NCBI GenBank assembly: GCA_016780065.1 | Contig: JADHML010000001.1 | Coordinates: 62,001-126,000 of the forward strand | Origin: Flavobacteriaceae bacterium | GTDB taxonomy: Bacteria; Bacteroidota; Bacteroidia; Flavobacteriales; Flavobacteriaceae | Reading direction: 5' to 3' | DNA: 64,000 bases | Part shown: positions 27,529 to 35,711 of the stretch, in pieces | How positions within the stretch are numbered: position 1 is the first letter of the stretch | Layout of the letters: every line of letters begins with the position of its first letter | Notes under the pieces: generated by a model | What the model saw: only the letters and a program-made list of their open reading frames with translations | Databases searched by the model: none | What the model was told of the DNA's origin: nothing | Made by a program: the position numbers and the translations under genes

Positions 27529-28565
27529 GAGTTCAAAGCGCCTTGACAACTACTTCCAGCACCGGCAGTGCAACCATAGCAGTGTTGTGAAACTCGAATG
27601 CTGCGCTTGTTGATTTCAGGCTTATAACCACTGATGTGGTCGATCGGACCATTAATCTTCAAATTGAGCATTTGATTAAAATCACAATCGTACAAACTGC
27701 CGTCCCATCCTACAGATAGGGTGTTGGTACACATTACATTTTCTAAGGCTGTTGGATTGTATGCTAAAACCAATTCACGCATGTAGTCTTCATAATTTTC
27801 AGTGGCTAGCAAATAGTCTAAAAACCTGCTTATGGGCATATTTGTGATGGTGTACAATTTATTGAATACGATGCCAAAATCCTCCAATAATGCTTTTTTG
27901 AAATCGGCTTCAAGTTCTTTTTGATCTCCTGGCAAAAAAGCACCTGCAGGATTGTATACCAGGTCGAGCTGAAGTTTGGAGTTGGGTTGTCCATATCCTA
28001 ATGCATTGAGTGTTTGAAGGGCTTTGATTGATTTGTCAAATACTCCGTCTCCACGCTGACGATCTGTTTTGTTGCGGCTGTAAAACGGCAGAGAAGACAC
28101 CACATGGACGTTGTGTTTAGCAAAAAACTCAGGAAGTTCTTTGTAGGTTTTGTTAGCAGTCAGTATGGTCAGATTCGAGCGCACAATGAGGTCATCAACA
28201 TGTGTGCTAGATTCCTCAACAAACCAGCGGAAGTGGGGGTTCATTTCGGGCGCACCCCCAGTAAGGTCAAGAGTTGATATCCTATGGTTCTTACAAATGT
28301 CTAAACACATTTGGAGTGTTTTGCGTGTCATGATTTCTTTACGATCAGGACCTGCATCTACATGACAATGCGCACAAACTTGATTGCACATATAACCCAT
28401 GTTTATTTGCAGAATTTCAAGTTTTTTGGGACTTAATTTCTGATCTATACGATCAATGAATCGGGGCAATTCCCCATTTTCAAAGATGCCATTGGACAAA
28501 ATCTCTAGTTGTCGATCTGTGTTAGATAGACTGTTTTGACGAGCGTGTAATGATTTTAGACCCAT
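27525..28565 (-). CDS. arsS: Arsenosugar biosynthesis radical SAM protein ArsS
   Basis: This 346-residue radical-SAM enzyme has the cluster triad in MGYMCNQVCAHCHVDAGP (CxxxCxxC). The C-terminal Cys-rich region QHCYGCTAGAGSSCQGAL is characteristic of the family first called rSAM_SeCys and now ArsS. ArsS joins a 5'-deoxyadenosyl group to dimethylarsenite. Some homologues carry selenocysteine in the C-terminal motif; here all positions are ordinary cysteine codons. It overlaps the AhpD-like gene by 1 nt and the transferase gene by 4 nt. Confidence 0.93.
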   Translation of the reverse strand: MGLKSLHARQNSLSNTDRQLEILSNGIFENGELPRFIDRIDQKLSPKKLEILQINMGYMCNQVCAHCHVDAGPDRKEIMTRKTLQMCLDICKNHRISTLDLTGGAPEMNPHFRWFVEESSTHVDDLIVRSNLTILTANKTYKELPEFFAKHNVHVVSSLPFYSRNKTDRQRGDGVFDKSIKALQTLNALGYGQPNSKLQLDLVYNPAGAFLPGDQKELEADFKKALLEDFGIVFNKLYTITNMPISRFLDYLLATENYEDYMRELVLAYNPTALENVMCTNTLSVGWDGSLYDCDFNQMLNLKINGPIDHISGYKPEINKRSIRVSQHCYGCTAGAGSSCQGALNS

Positions 28566-28900
28566 TACATACTGAGTTTGTCATGAATATTCATCATTTG
28601 CACTCCATGCACCAAGGCTGCTCCACTTTTGATAGCGGCACCTACATGAACAGCTTCCATCATTTCTTCCTTCTCAATTCCTCGTTTTAGCCCATCTTGG
28701 GTATATGCATCAATACAGTAAGGGCATTGGACTACATGTGATACGGCAAGAGCGATTAGAGATTTTTCACGAGCTGTTAGGGCTCCTGATTCAAATACAG
28801 CGTTGTAGTATTCAAAAAATTTATCTCCTAGTTCTTTATTCCAATTTGTGATATCGCCAAATTTTTTAAGATCTTGAGGTTTGTAATAGGTTTTTTCCAT
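28565..28900 (-). CDS. AhpD-like arsenosugar-associated protein
   Basis: This is a 111-residue carboxymuconolactone-decarboxylase/AhpD-fold protein with the redox motif VVQCPYCIDAY (CxxC) and a downstream His in AVHVGAAIKSG. It matches the small peroxidase-like family found next to arsS/rSAM_SeCys genes. It may protect or reduce thiol or arsenic intermediates; the exact reaction is unknown. It is the first gene of the operon, with its start at ATG 28900, 62 bp from the fbp stop on the same strand. Confidence 0.9.
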   Translation of the reverse strand: MEKTYYKPQDLKKFGDITNWNKELGDKFFEYYNAVFESGALTAREKSLIALAVSHVVQCPYCIDAYTQDGLKRGIEKEEMMEAVHVGAAIKSGAALVHGVQMMNIHDKLSM

Positions 28901-28962
28901 GTTTCTAAATAAAGATGATTCTCAAATGTATGATTTTGAGTCTAAAGCCTAAAATCTGTCAA

Positions 28963-29961
28963 CTACTGTGCCAAAAAACCTTCAAGCCGGTTTACCATTT
29001 CCGTATTGCCACAATAAAATGGAACTCTTTGGTGCAATTGTTTGGGATTGATATCTAGAATGCGTTTATATCCATTGGTGGCTTTGCCACCTGCTTGCTC
29101 TGCCAAAAAAGCGATGGGGTTACATTCATATAAGAGTCTGAGCTTTCCGTTGGGGTGATTTTTGGTCGAGGGATACAAATAAATACCCCCTTTGATTAGG
29201 TTTCGGTGAAAATCTGAAATCAACGAACCTATGTATCTAGATGTATAGGGTCTGTTGACCCCACTTGCTTGGCAGTATTTTATGTACAATTTAACACCCT
29301 CTGGAAAATGAAAATAGTTCCCTTCATTGATCGAATAAATAGATCCTGATTTTGGGAATTTCATGTCTGGATGTGATAAATAAAACGTTCCCAAAGCTGG
29401 GTTGAGTGTAAACCCATGCACCCCTTTTCCGGTAGTATATACCAACATGGTAGATGTGCCATACACAACATAGCCAGCGGCTACTTGAGCGTGTCCTTTT
29501 TGCAAAAAATCTTCCATTTGAGCTGGAGCGCCCAACTTGGAAACTCTTCTGTAAATAGAAAAAATAGTTCCTACTGAAACATTGACATCGATATTGGAAG
29601 ATCCATCTAAAGGATCTATCAAAACGATGTATTTGTTGTTATTGGCTTTACTGTCTATGTCAAAGTTTATAAAATCATCTTCTTCTTCAGAAGCCAATCC
29701 ACAGATGATTTCACGGTTTTGCAAGGCTTTGATAAATACTCGGTTGGCCAGTACATCTAGTTTTTGTTGGTCTTCGCCATGAGCATTGGTTTCGCCATGT
29801 GCGCCAACAATGTCAACCAACCCAGCTTTGTTGACTTCGTGGTTAACAGTTTTAGAAGCCAGTCGAATGGCATTGATTAGGCTAGAAAGCTCACCCGATG
29901 AGTAGGGGAAATGCTCTTGATTTTGAATGATAAATTCGCCGAGTGTAAGGTTTGTAGGCAT
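28963..29961 (-). CDS. fbp: Fructose-1,6-bisphosphatase, class I
   Basis: This 332-residue gluconeogenic enzyme hydrolyses fructose 1,6-bisphosphate to fructose 6-phosphate. The metal site is clear in [10 protein letters not shown] and [23 protein letters not shown]. The substrate region includes [20 protein letters not shown] and [14 protein letters not shown]. Length and motifs fit class I FBPase. It is downstream of the tRNA-Phe gene on the same strand, but a terminator separates them. Confidence 0.95.
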   Translation of the reverse strand: MPTNLTLGEFIIQNQEHFPYSSGELSSLINAIRLASKTVNHEVNKAGLVDIVGAHGETNAHGEDQQKLDVLANRVFIKALQNREIICGLASEEEDDFINFDIDSKANNNKYIVLIDPLDGSSNIDVNVSVGTIFSIYRRVSKLGAPAQMEDFLQKGHAQVAAGYVVYGTSTMLVYTTGKGVHGFTLNPALGTFYLSHPDMKFPKSGSIYSINEGNYFHFPEGVKLYIKYCQASGVNRPYTSRYIGSLISDFHRNLIKGGIYLYPSTKNHPNGKLRLLYECNPIAFLAEQAGGKATNGYKRILDINPKQLHQRVPFYCGNTEMVNRLEGFLAQ

Positions 29962-29991
29962 GAGTTTGGGGCTTTATATGCTCTAAAATAC

Positions 29992-30022
29992 AAAAAAGCC
30001 CGCACTTTCGTTTGGGCTTTTT
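29992..30022 (-). terminator. Intrinsic terminator after tRNA-Phe
   Basis: On the minus strand AAAAAGCCC pairs with GGGCTTTTTT across a 12-nt loop, ending in a T-run. It lies between the 3' end of tRNA-Phe and the fbp start. Confidence 0.75.
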
Positions 30023-30026
30023 GAGG

Positions 30027-30099
30027 TGGTACCTCCAGGAATCGAACCAGGGACACAAGGATTTTCAGTCCTTTGCTCTACCAACTGAGCTAAGGTACC
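30027..30099 (-). tRNA. tRNA-Phe (GAA)
   Basis: The cloverleaf reads on the minus strand: acceptor GGTACCT/AGGTACC, D arm GCTC-AGTTGGTA-GAGC, anticodon arm AAGGA-CTGAAAA-TCCTT with anticodon GAA, and T arm CCTGG-TTCGATT-CCAGG. The discriminator is A. Only CC, not CCA, follows in the DNA, so the CCA end is completed enzymatically. Confidence 0.96.
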
Positions 30100-30194
30100 A
30101 TGCGATTACGCAGCTGCAAATATAAACTCTTTGTAAAAATGGGCAAAGGTCTTTATAAATTTAAACTAAATTTGTAAAACTTGATTTATTGTAA

Positions 30195-30920
30195 GTGAAC
30201 TTAACTGTTGATATAGGCAATACAACCATCAAACTCGTAGTTTTTGATTCTTCGAAAGTTGTGATCCGTTATGTCATAGCCCATGATGATGTCTTTGACA
30301 TGCAGGCTTTGATTAATACATACTCCATTAAGAATAGCATTGTATCAACAGTTACAACCTCTGAATTTCCTTGGATGTCTTCACTTACAAAAAACACCCA
30401 TTGCATCCGTGTAAATCATTCTATGCGAATTCCTTTTACCTCGTCTTATTCACCATTTGAACAATTGGGCTTAGATCGTGTGGTTGGTCTGTCAGCAGCG
30501 ATAAATATGTTTCCTGAAGAAGATGTTTTAGTCATCGACGCTGGCACTTGCATTACATATGACTTAATAAATGCTCAATCACATCATTTAGGGGGTTCCA
30601 TCAGTCCTGGGCTTGGAATGCGTTACCGCGCTATGCATGAATTTACAGATGCTCTGCCGAAGTTAGATTTCAATAGCTCAAGCACTTTCCCGCCAGTCAA
30701 TACCCAAGATGCTATTCATCATGGTGTTTTAGATGGTACATGTGCTGAGATAAATGCTTTTATTGCTCAGTATACCCAAAACACCCCAAAATTTAAGGTA
30801 ATTTTAACAGGGGGAGACGCAAACTTTTTGGCTGAACGCCTAAAAAATGGCATCTTTGCCCACGTTGATTTTTTGGCCTACGGCCTCAACTCCCTACTCG
30901 AACTCAATTTAATTGAATGA
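30195..30920 (+). CDS. coaX: Type III pantothenate kinase
   Basis: This is a 241-residue enzyme from GTG 30195, giving MNLTVDIGNTTIKLVVFD, the phosphate-binding start of the ASKHA fold. LGLDRVVGLSAA, VIDAGTCITYDL and GGSISPGLGMRYRAMHEFT are the CoaX signatures, the DAGT motif holding the catalytic aspartate. It phosphorylates pantothenate in the first step of CoA synthesis. The next gene overlaps its stop by 4 nt, beginning a run of envelope genes. Confidence 0.94.
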   Translation: MNLTVDIGNTTIKLVVFDSSKVVIRYVIAHDDVFDMQALINTYSIKNSIVSTVTTSEFPWMSSLTKNTHCIRVNHSMRIPFTSSYSPFEQLGLDRVVGLSAAINMFPEEDVLVIDAGTCITYDLINAQSHHLGGSISPGLGMRYRAMHEFTDALPKLDFNSSSTFPPVNTQDAIHHGVLDGTCAEINAFIAQYTQNTPKFKVILTGGDANFLAERLKNGIFAHVDFLAYGLNSLLELNLIE

Positions 30921-32167
30921 TTCGTAACATACTATTCTATTTGCTGTTGATTTCTACAGCAGTGCATGCTCAAAAAGGAACCTTATCTCCGTATTCTTTT
31001 TACGGGACTGGAGAAACCCTTTTTCGTGGATCGGCTGAACAGCGCATGATGGGTGGTTTTGTCAGTTATGCGGATAGTATCAGTCATAGCATTTCATCTC
31101 CTGCAAGTTTAGCCAATCTAAAAATGGTGAACTATTCTATAGGAGCCAACCATCGAAATACCAAATTTGACTCACAAGGAAATGCTATCAGCAACACCAC
31201 GGCTGGTATAGACTATTTAGCTGTTGCGGTTCCTACCAAACATTTTGGTTTTGCTTTTGGATTGATGCCCCAAAGTGCCGTTGGGTACCGTTTACGCAAT
31301 GTTGACGACCCTGAAGAGATCAGCTTTGGCGATCAGTATGAAGGATCTGGTGGGATAAATCAGGTTTTTTTGTCTTTCGGTTTTTCTCCGATTAAAAATT
31401 TATCACTTGGTTTCGCCTTTCACTACAACTTTGGGCAGGTACAACGCAGTCATGTACGCTTTGACCAAGATATTGATTTATCTACACAATTATTTGATGA
31501 GTCTTTGGTACGCGGTGTTGAGTGGAATATCTCTGCTGCCTATAAGCAGGATTGGAACAGCAAATTGTATTCCCAATTCCACGTTTCGTACCGTCCCGAA
31601 GTAGCTTTACAGTCCGAGAACAATCGCTCCATTACAACTTTTAACAGCCTAATTGGGAGTGTGAATGACGCACAAGAAATTGACTTAACAGCCCTTGGAC
31701 TAGATGTTACTGATATTGAATTACCTTCAACTTACACCATTGGTTTGGGATTGGGTGAAAATCAAAAATGGTATGCAGGTGTTCAATGGATTCAATCAGG
31801 ATCTGGAGTTAACAATTCTTACTTAAGTTTTGATAACGCCAGTTATGAATCATCCAAACAGTTATCTGTGGGAGGTTTTTTCATTCCCGAATATGATTCG
31901 TTTAGCAGTTATTGGAAAAGGATCATTTATCGCGTAGGTGTACGTACGGGTCAGACAGGTTTGCGTGTAAACGGTACTTCGATTGATGATTTTGGCATAA
32001 ACTTTGGACTAGGATTGCCAATTGCAGGTCTGTCGACCGCAAATATTGGAGTTGAATTGGGGAAAATGGGGGCGACAGTAAACAATCTTGCAGAAGAAAA
32101 TTATGTAACCATTCGAATCGGTTTTTCATTAAACGATTTATGGTTTATCAAACGTCAATATGATTAA
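30917..32167 (+). CDS. Outer-membrane beta-barrel protein, FadL-like layout
   Basis: This 416-residue protein has a signal peptide (NILFYLLLISTAVHAQ) and many alternating aromatic strands typical of a Bacteroidota barrel. The early mature segment LSPYSFYGTGETLFRGSA and SHSISSPASLANL resemble FadL/PorV-type outer-membrane proteins. No substrate can be assigned. It overlaps coaX by 4 nt and precedes the TPR, LptC and foldase genes, which suggests an envelope role. Confidence 0.8.
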   Translation: MIRNILFYLLLISTAVHAQKGTLSPYSFYGTGETLFRGSAEQRMMGGFVSYADSISHSISSPASLANLKMVNYSIGANHRNTKFDSQGNAISNTTAGIDYLAVAVPTKHFGFAFGLMPQSAVGYRLRNVDDPEEISFGDQYEGSGGINQVFLSFGFSPIKNLSLGFAFHYNFGQVQRSHVRFDQDIDLSTQLFDESLVRGVEWNISAAYKQDWNSKLYSQFHVSYRPEVALQSENNRSITTFNSLIGSVNDAQEIDLTALGLDVTDIELPSTYTIGLGLGENQKWYAGVQWIQSGSGVNNSYLSFDNASYESSKQLSVGGFFIPEYDSFSSYWKRIIYRVGVRTGQTGLRVNGTSIDDFGINFGLGLPIAGLSTANIGVELGKMGATVNNLAEENYVTIRIGFSLNDLWFIKRQYD

Positions 32168-32242
32168 GAACGAAATTAATTATATTCAAAGTTGAGGTTT
32201 TTTTACAGATAATTATATCTGACAAACAGTAAATTTAAGTAC

Positions 32243-33628
32243 ATGAAAAGGAACTTTATTTTTTCAATAATTATTACGGGGTTTTCTCTATGCAATGTTT
32301 TTGCACAGAGCGCTGCAGATTGCCCTGCCAATTTGAGCATATTTGCTGAATATGCAAAAGTTAAAAACTATGATGCAGCCTACACGCCTTGGATGGAAGT
32401 TCGTACACTGTGCCCCGAATTAAATTCGGCCACATTTGCCTATGGTGAACGAATCTTAGTGCATAAAATCAAAAATGCTGAGGATAAAACTTCGTACTCC
32501 AATGATTTAATCAAGCTTTATGATGAGTGGCTAACTTATTTCCCAACTGATCCTAGAGGTAAGAGCCAGGTAGGGAAAATCTTGGCGTCTAAAGCCCAAG
32601 CCATGCTTGATTACAACTTAGCACCCAAAACAGAGATCTATAAAGTTTTTGATACTGCTTACAATGAAGATCCTGAAAGCTTTACCAATCCTAAGGGTTT
32701 GTATAGCTACTTCAAAACTTTGTATGAAAATTACAAAGCCGGAGATCCTTCAGTAACCATGGCAGTTTTGTTTTCTAAATACGAAGATGTTTCTGAAAAG
32801 TTTGCATATGAAAACACCAAATTGTCTAAAATACTGGATGTAATTATCAAAAAAGAGGATGCAGGCCAGCCCTTAACCTCAAGGGATAAAAGAAACAAAC
32901 GTATGTCCGAGATCAACTCGCGCGCAAACACCACTTTTGCCAACAATCTAGATGCTATAATAGCTCAAGAATCTTCGTGTGAGAACCTGATACCCTTGTA
33001 CAAAAGTAATCTTGACGCCAATCGTGGAGATGAAAAATGGCTTAAGCGTGCTGCCAGTAGGATGGACGCTAAAGAATGCTCCGATGATCCTTTATTTGTC
33101 GAGCTAGTTGAAGCATTACATAGCTTAAAACCCTCAGCAGATTCTGCTTATTACCTTGGGATTCTTAAAGACAAAGCAGGTGATAGTCAGTCTGCACTAG
33201 AATTTTATGAAGAATCACTTTCTTTAGAAAACGATCCATATCGTAAAGCAACCATTTACTACAAGATTGCAGTCAAGTTTAAGAACAAAGGGCAAAAAAG
33301 TCAATCAAGAACTTATGCAAAACGAGCATTAAGTAACCAGCCTTCAATGGGGAAGGCACATCTTTTGATAGCTAGCTTATATGCTGACAGCGCCAACGAA
33401 TGCGGAAACACTCAATTTGAGAAAAGGGCTGTGTACTGGTTGGCTGCTCAGACCGTTCGAAGAGCGGCTTCTGTAGACCCATCACTTAAGTCTACGGCTC
33501 AAAAATTAGAAGCTAGCTATAATGGACGAGCACCAAGTAAGACCGATATTTTCACGGAAGGAAAATCTGGAGAAGAAGTTGTTTTTAACTGTTGGATTCG
33601 CTCAAAAGTAAAGGTACCTAACCTATAA
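32243..33628 (+). CDS. Periplasmic TPR-repeat protein
   Basis: This 461-residue protein has a signal peptide (IFSIIITGFSLCNVFAQ). TPR-like helical pairs are seen toward the C-terminus, for example SAYYLGILKDKAGDSQSALE and KATIYYKIAVKFKNKGQKS. Four cysteines in the mature part (DCPANLS, LCPELN, SCENL, ECSDDP) could form disulfides. The function is unknown. It lies seven bases before lptC in an envelope gene run. Confidence 0.8.
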   Translation: MKRNFIFSIIITGFSLCNVFAQSAADCPANLSIFAEYAKVKNYDAAYTPWMEVRTLCPELNSATFAYGERILVHKIKNAEDKTSYSNDLIKLYDEWLTYFPTDPRGKSQVGKILASKAQAMLDYNLAPKTEIYKVFDTAYNEDPESFTNPKGLYSYFKTLYENYKAGDPSVTMAVLFSKYEDVSEKFAYENTKLSKILDVIIKKEDAGQPLTSRDKRNKRMSEINSRANTTFANNLDAIIAQESSCENLIPLYKSNLDANRGDEKWLKRAASRMDAKECSDDPLFVELVEALHSLKPSADSAYYLGILKDKAGDSQSALEFYEESLSLENDPYRKATIYYKIAVKFKNKGQKSQSRTYAKRALSNQPSMGKAHLLIASLYADSANECGNTQFEKRAVYWLAAQTVRRAASVDPSLKSTAQKLEASYNGRAPSKTDIFTEGKSGEEVVFNCWIRSKVKVPNL

Positions 33629-33634
33629 AATTCA

Positions 33635-34177
33635 GTGCGTCGATTGATTTATTTTTGTGTAGTATTAACTCTTTTGTCAGGGTGTACAGACAATCTATCT
33701 GCTATCAAAGAAATCAATCGTTTTGATCAATCCCCGATAGGAATTACTGAAAATTTATATTTGATTTATTCTGACTCAGCCTTTGTTGAGGCAATTCTTG
33801 AGGCTGAAAAAAATATAGATTTCACGAATCAAAAATTCCCTTATTCTGAATTTCCTGAAGGACTGGAGGTTACTTTGTTTGATAGAAAAGGAAATCAAAC
33901 ACATGTACATGCTGATTATGGTATATACTACCCAAAAACTGAGATTATCGACCTTCAAGGAAATGTAATCATATCAGATTCTACCGGCGTACAACTCAAC
34001 ACACATCAACTTTATTGGGATGCGGGGCAAGAATGGTTATTTACCGAAAAAAACTTTACTTTTACAAGTGAAGACTATGATATAAAAGCAACCCAGCTAG
34101 ACGCCAATCGCTCTTTTACTAAATTAGTGACTGGAGTCTTGCGAGGGACCGTTCAAGTTCAAGAAGATCAATTATAA
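33635..34177 (+). CDS. lptC: LPS export component LptC
   Basis: This 180-residue protein starts at GTG 33635 with a lipoprotein-type signal (FCVVLTLLSGCTDN). The mature part fits the LptC beta-jellyroll: PEGLEVTLFDRKGNQTHVHA, YYPKTEIIDLQGNVIIS and LFTEKNFTF. LptC relays LPS from the LptBFG transporter to LptA across the periplasm. Lipid anchoring instead of a membrane helix is common in Bacteroidota LptC. Confidence 0.85.
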   Translation: MRRLIYFCVVLTLLSGCTDNLSAIKEINRFDQSPIGITENLYLIYSDSAFVEAILEAEKNIDFTNQKFPYSEFPEGLEVTLFDRKGNQTHVHADYGIYYPKTEIIDLQGNVIISDSTGVQLNTHQLYWDAGQEWLFTEKNFTFTSEDYDIKATQLDANRSFTKLVTGVLRGTVQVQEDQL

Positions 34178-34180
34178 ATT

Positions 34181-34381
34181 ATGCGACAATTTTTTAGAAT
34201 TTCAGAATTTATTTATTTGGCATGTGGGTTTTTGTTTACCTATAGAGTTTTGATAAATATCAATGAGGTGAACAACCAACTCTACATTTACATACTTTTT
34301 GCAGCCCTTTCTTTTGGGATGTATTTTTTTAGACGTCGATTTCGCAAAAAAATAGAAGACAGGAACCAAGGAGGTTCATGA
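34181..34381 (+). CDS. Small two-helix membrane protein
   Basis: This is a 66-residue protein with two hydrophobic helices (about 8-25 and 33-50) and a basic C-terminal tail containing FRRRFRKKIEDR. It is 3 nt after lptC and overlaps the following CNNM gene by ATGA at 34378-34381, so it is very likely translated. No family is recognised. Confidence 0.75.
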   Translation: MRQFFRISEFIYLACGFLFTYRVLININEVNNQLYIYILFAALSFGMYFFRRRFRKKIEDRNQGGS

Positions 34382-35646
34382 GTCATTCCCCAATAGTTAT
34401 ACTGGTTTGCTTATTGCTCTCTGCCTTTTTTTCAGGTATGGAGATTGCATTTGTTTCCTCGAATCGCATTCGCCTGGCAATCCAAAAAAAACAAGGAGGA
34501 TTGATGGCTATTGCACTTAGTAAACTAACTGATAACCCTTCTAAATTTATCGCCACAGCGTTGGTGGGAAATAACGTTGCCCTTGTTGTGTATGGGATTT
34601 TTATGGGGCAATACATCATTCATTTGGCCCATCCAAACCTAGTTCATGTTGCTGAGTTGCCACTATCTGTTATTTTAGAACAAATCTTGATTTCTACCGC
34701 TGTTATTTTGATAACAGCTGAATTTATGCCCAGAGTTGTTTTTAAGATTTATGCCAACTCATTATTACAGTTTTTTGCCATTCCTGCTATTTTGTTTTAT
34801 CACATTCTAAGTCCGCTTACCAACGGATTCTTATGGTTTTCAAATACGTTGCTTCATAAACTTTTTAAGGTTGGAGAAGATCAAAATTCGACTGCTTTCA
34901 CACGAGTTGAGCTTGAAGAATATGTCAGCGAACATGTAGGTTCTGCTCAAGAAGAGGAATTGGAAAATGAAATTCAAATATTTCATAATGCATTAGCTTT
35001 TACTGACAGAAAAGCCCGAGAGGTTATGGTGCCAAGAGCCGAAATCACGGCTGTCGATAGATATATGCCTATTGAACAACTTACAGACTTATTTTCAAAA
35101 ACTGGCTATTCTAAAATACTGGTTTTTAATAGTGGCGTGGATCACATTGTGGGTTATGTACACGCTTTCGACCTATTTAAAAAACCCAAAACTACTCGAT
35201 CTATTATTCACCCTGTAGAATTTGTGCCAGAGTCTATGTATATCAAAGACGTCTTAAATGCGCTTATAAAAAAACGCAAAAGCATGGCGGTTGTTTTAGA
35301 TGAGTATGGTGGCACAGCAGGCATGATGACTATTGAAGATATTGTAGAAGAGTTGTTTGGAGAGATTGAAGACGAGTACGATCAAATCGACTTGATTGAG
35401 CATCAACAGGATGATGGGACTTTCGTTTTTTCTGCTCGTTTGGAAATCGATTATCTGAATGAAACATATGACTTGTATTTTCAGACAAGTGATCAATATG
35501 AAACTCTCGGAGGCTATATAGTACATCACACGGAAAATGTTCCAGAAAAAGGAGCAACCTTCGTTATTGAGCAGTGTGATTTTGAAATTGAAGAAGTATC
35601 CAACACAAAGATAGAGTTGGTCAGGGTCAAACCACAAAATGCTTGA
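34378..35646 (+). CDS. CNNM/CorC family protein with CBS domains
   Basis: This 422-residue protein has the DUF21 transmembrane domain (residues 1 to about 180, including LLLSAFFSGMEIAFVSSNR), two CBS domains (about 200-325, AREVMVPRAEITAVD and SMAVVLDEYGGTAGMMTIED) and a C-terminal CorC_HlyC domain. Members affect magnesium or cation transport and were once called hemolysins. The gliding protein GldE belongs to this family, but the usual gldE neighbours are absent, so I leave it unnamed. Confidence 0.88.
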   Translation: MSHSPIVILVCLLLSAFFSGMEIAFVSSNRIRLAIQKKQGGLMAIALSKLTDNPSKFIATALVGNNVALVVYGIFMGQYIIHLAHPNLVHVAELPLSVILEQILISTAVILITAEFMPRVVFKIYANSLLQFFAIPAILFYHILSPLTNGFLWFSNTLLHKLFKVGEDQNSTAFTRVELEEYVSEHVGSAQEEELENEIQIFHNALAFTDRKAREVMVPRAEITAVDRYMPIEQLTDLFSKTGYSKILVFNSGVDHIVGYVHAFDLFKKPKTTRSIIHPVEFVPESMYIKDVLNALIKKRKSMAVVLDEYGGTAGMMTIEDIVEELFGEIEDEYDQIDLIEHQQDDGTFVFSARLEIDYLNETYDLYFQTSDQYETLGGYIVHHTENVPEKGATFVIEQCDFEIEEVSNTKIELVRVKPQNA

Positions 35647-35711
35647 CAAAAAAACAGGTTTTATTTAACCTAAAGAAATTGTATTTTCGCCTACTATCAA
35701 AAAAATAAATT

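Noticed and set aside
27525..28900. Selenocysteine codons in ArsS or the AhpD-like protein
   Set aside because: All motif positions are ordinary Cys codons and no in-frame TGA is present.
34378..35646. Assignment as gldE
   Set aside because: It is in the right superfamily, but the usual neighbours (gldD, ssb) are missing and lptC and ppiD flank it instead.
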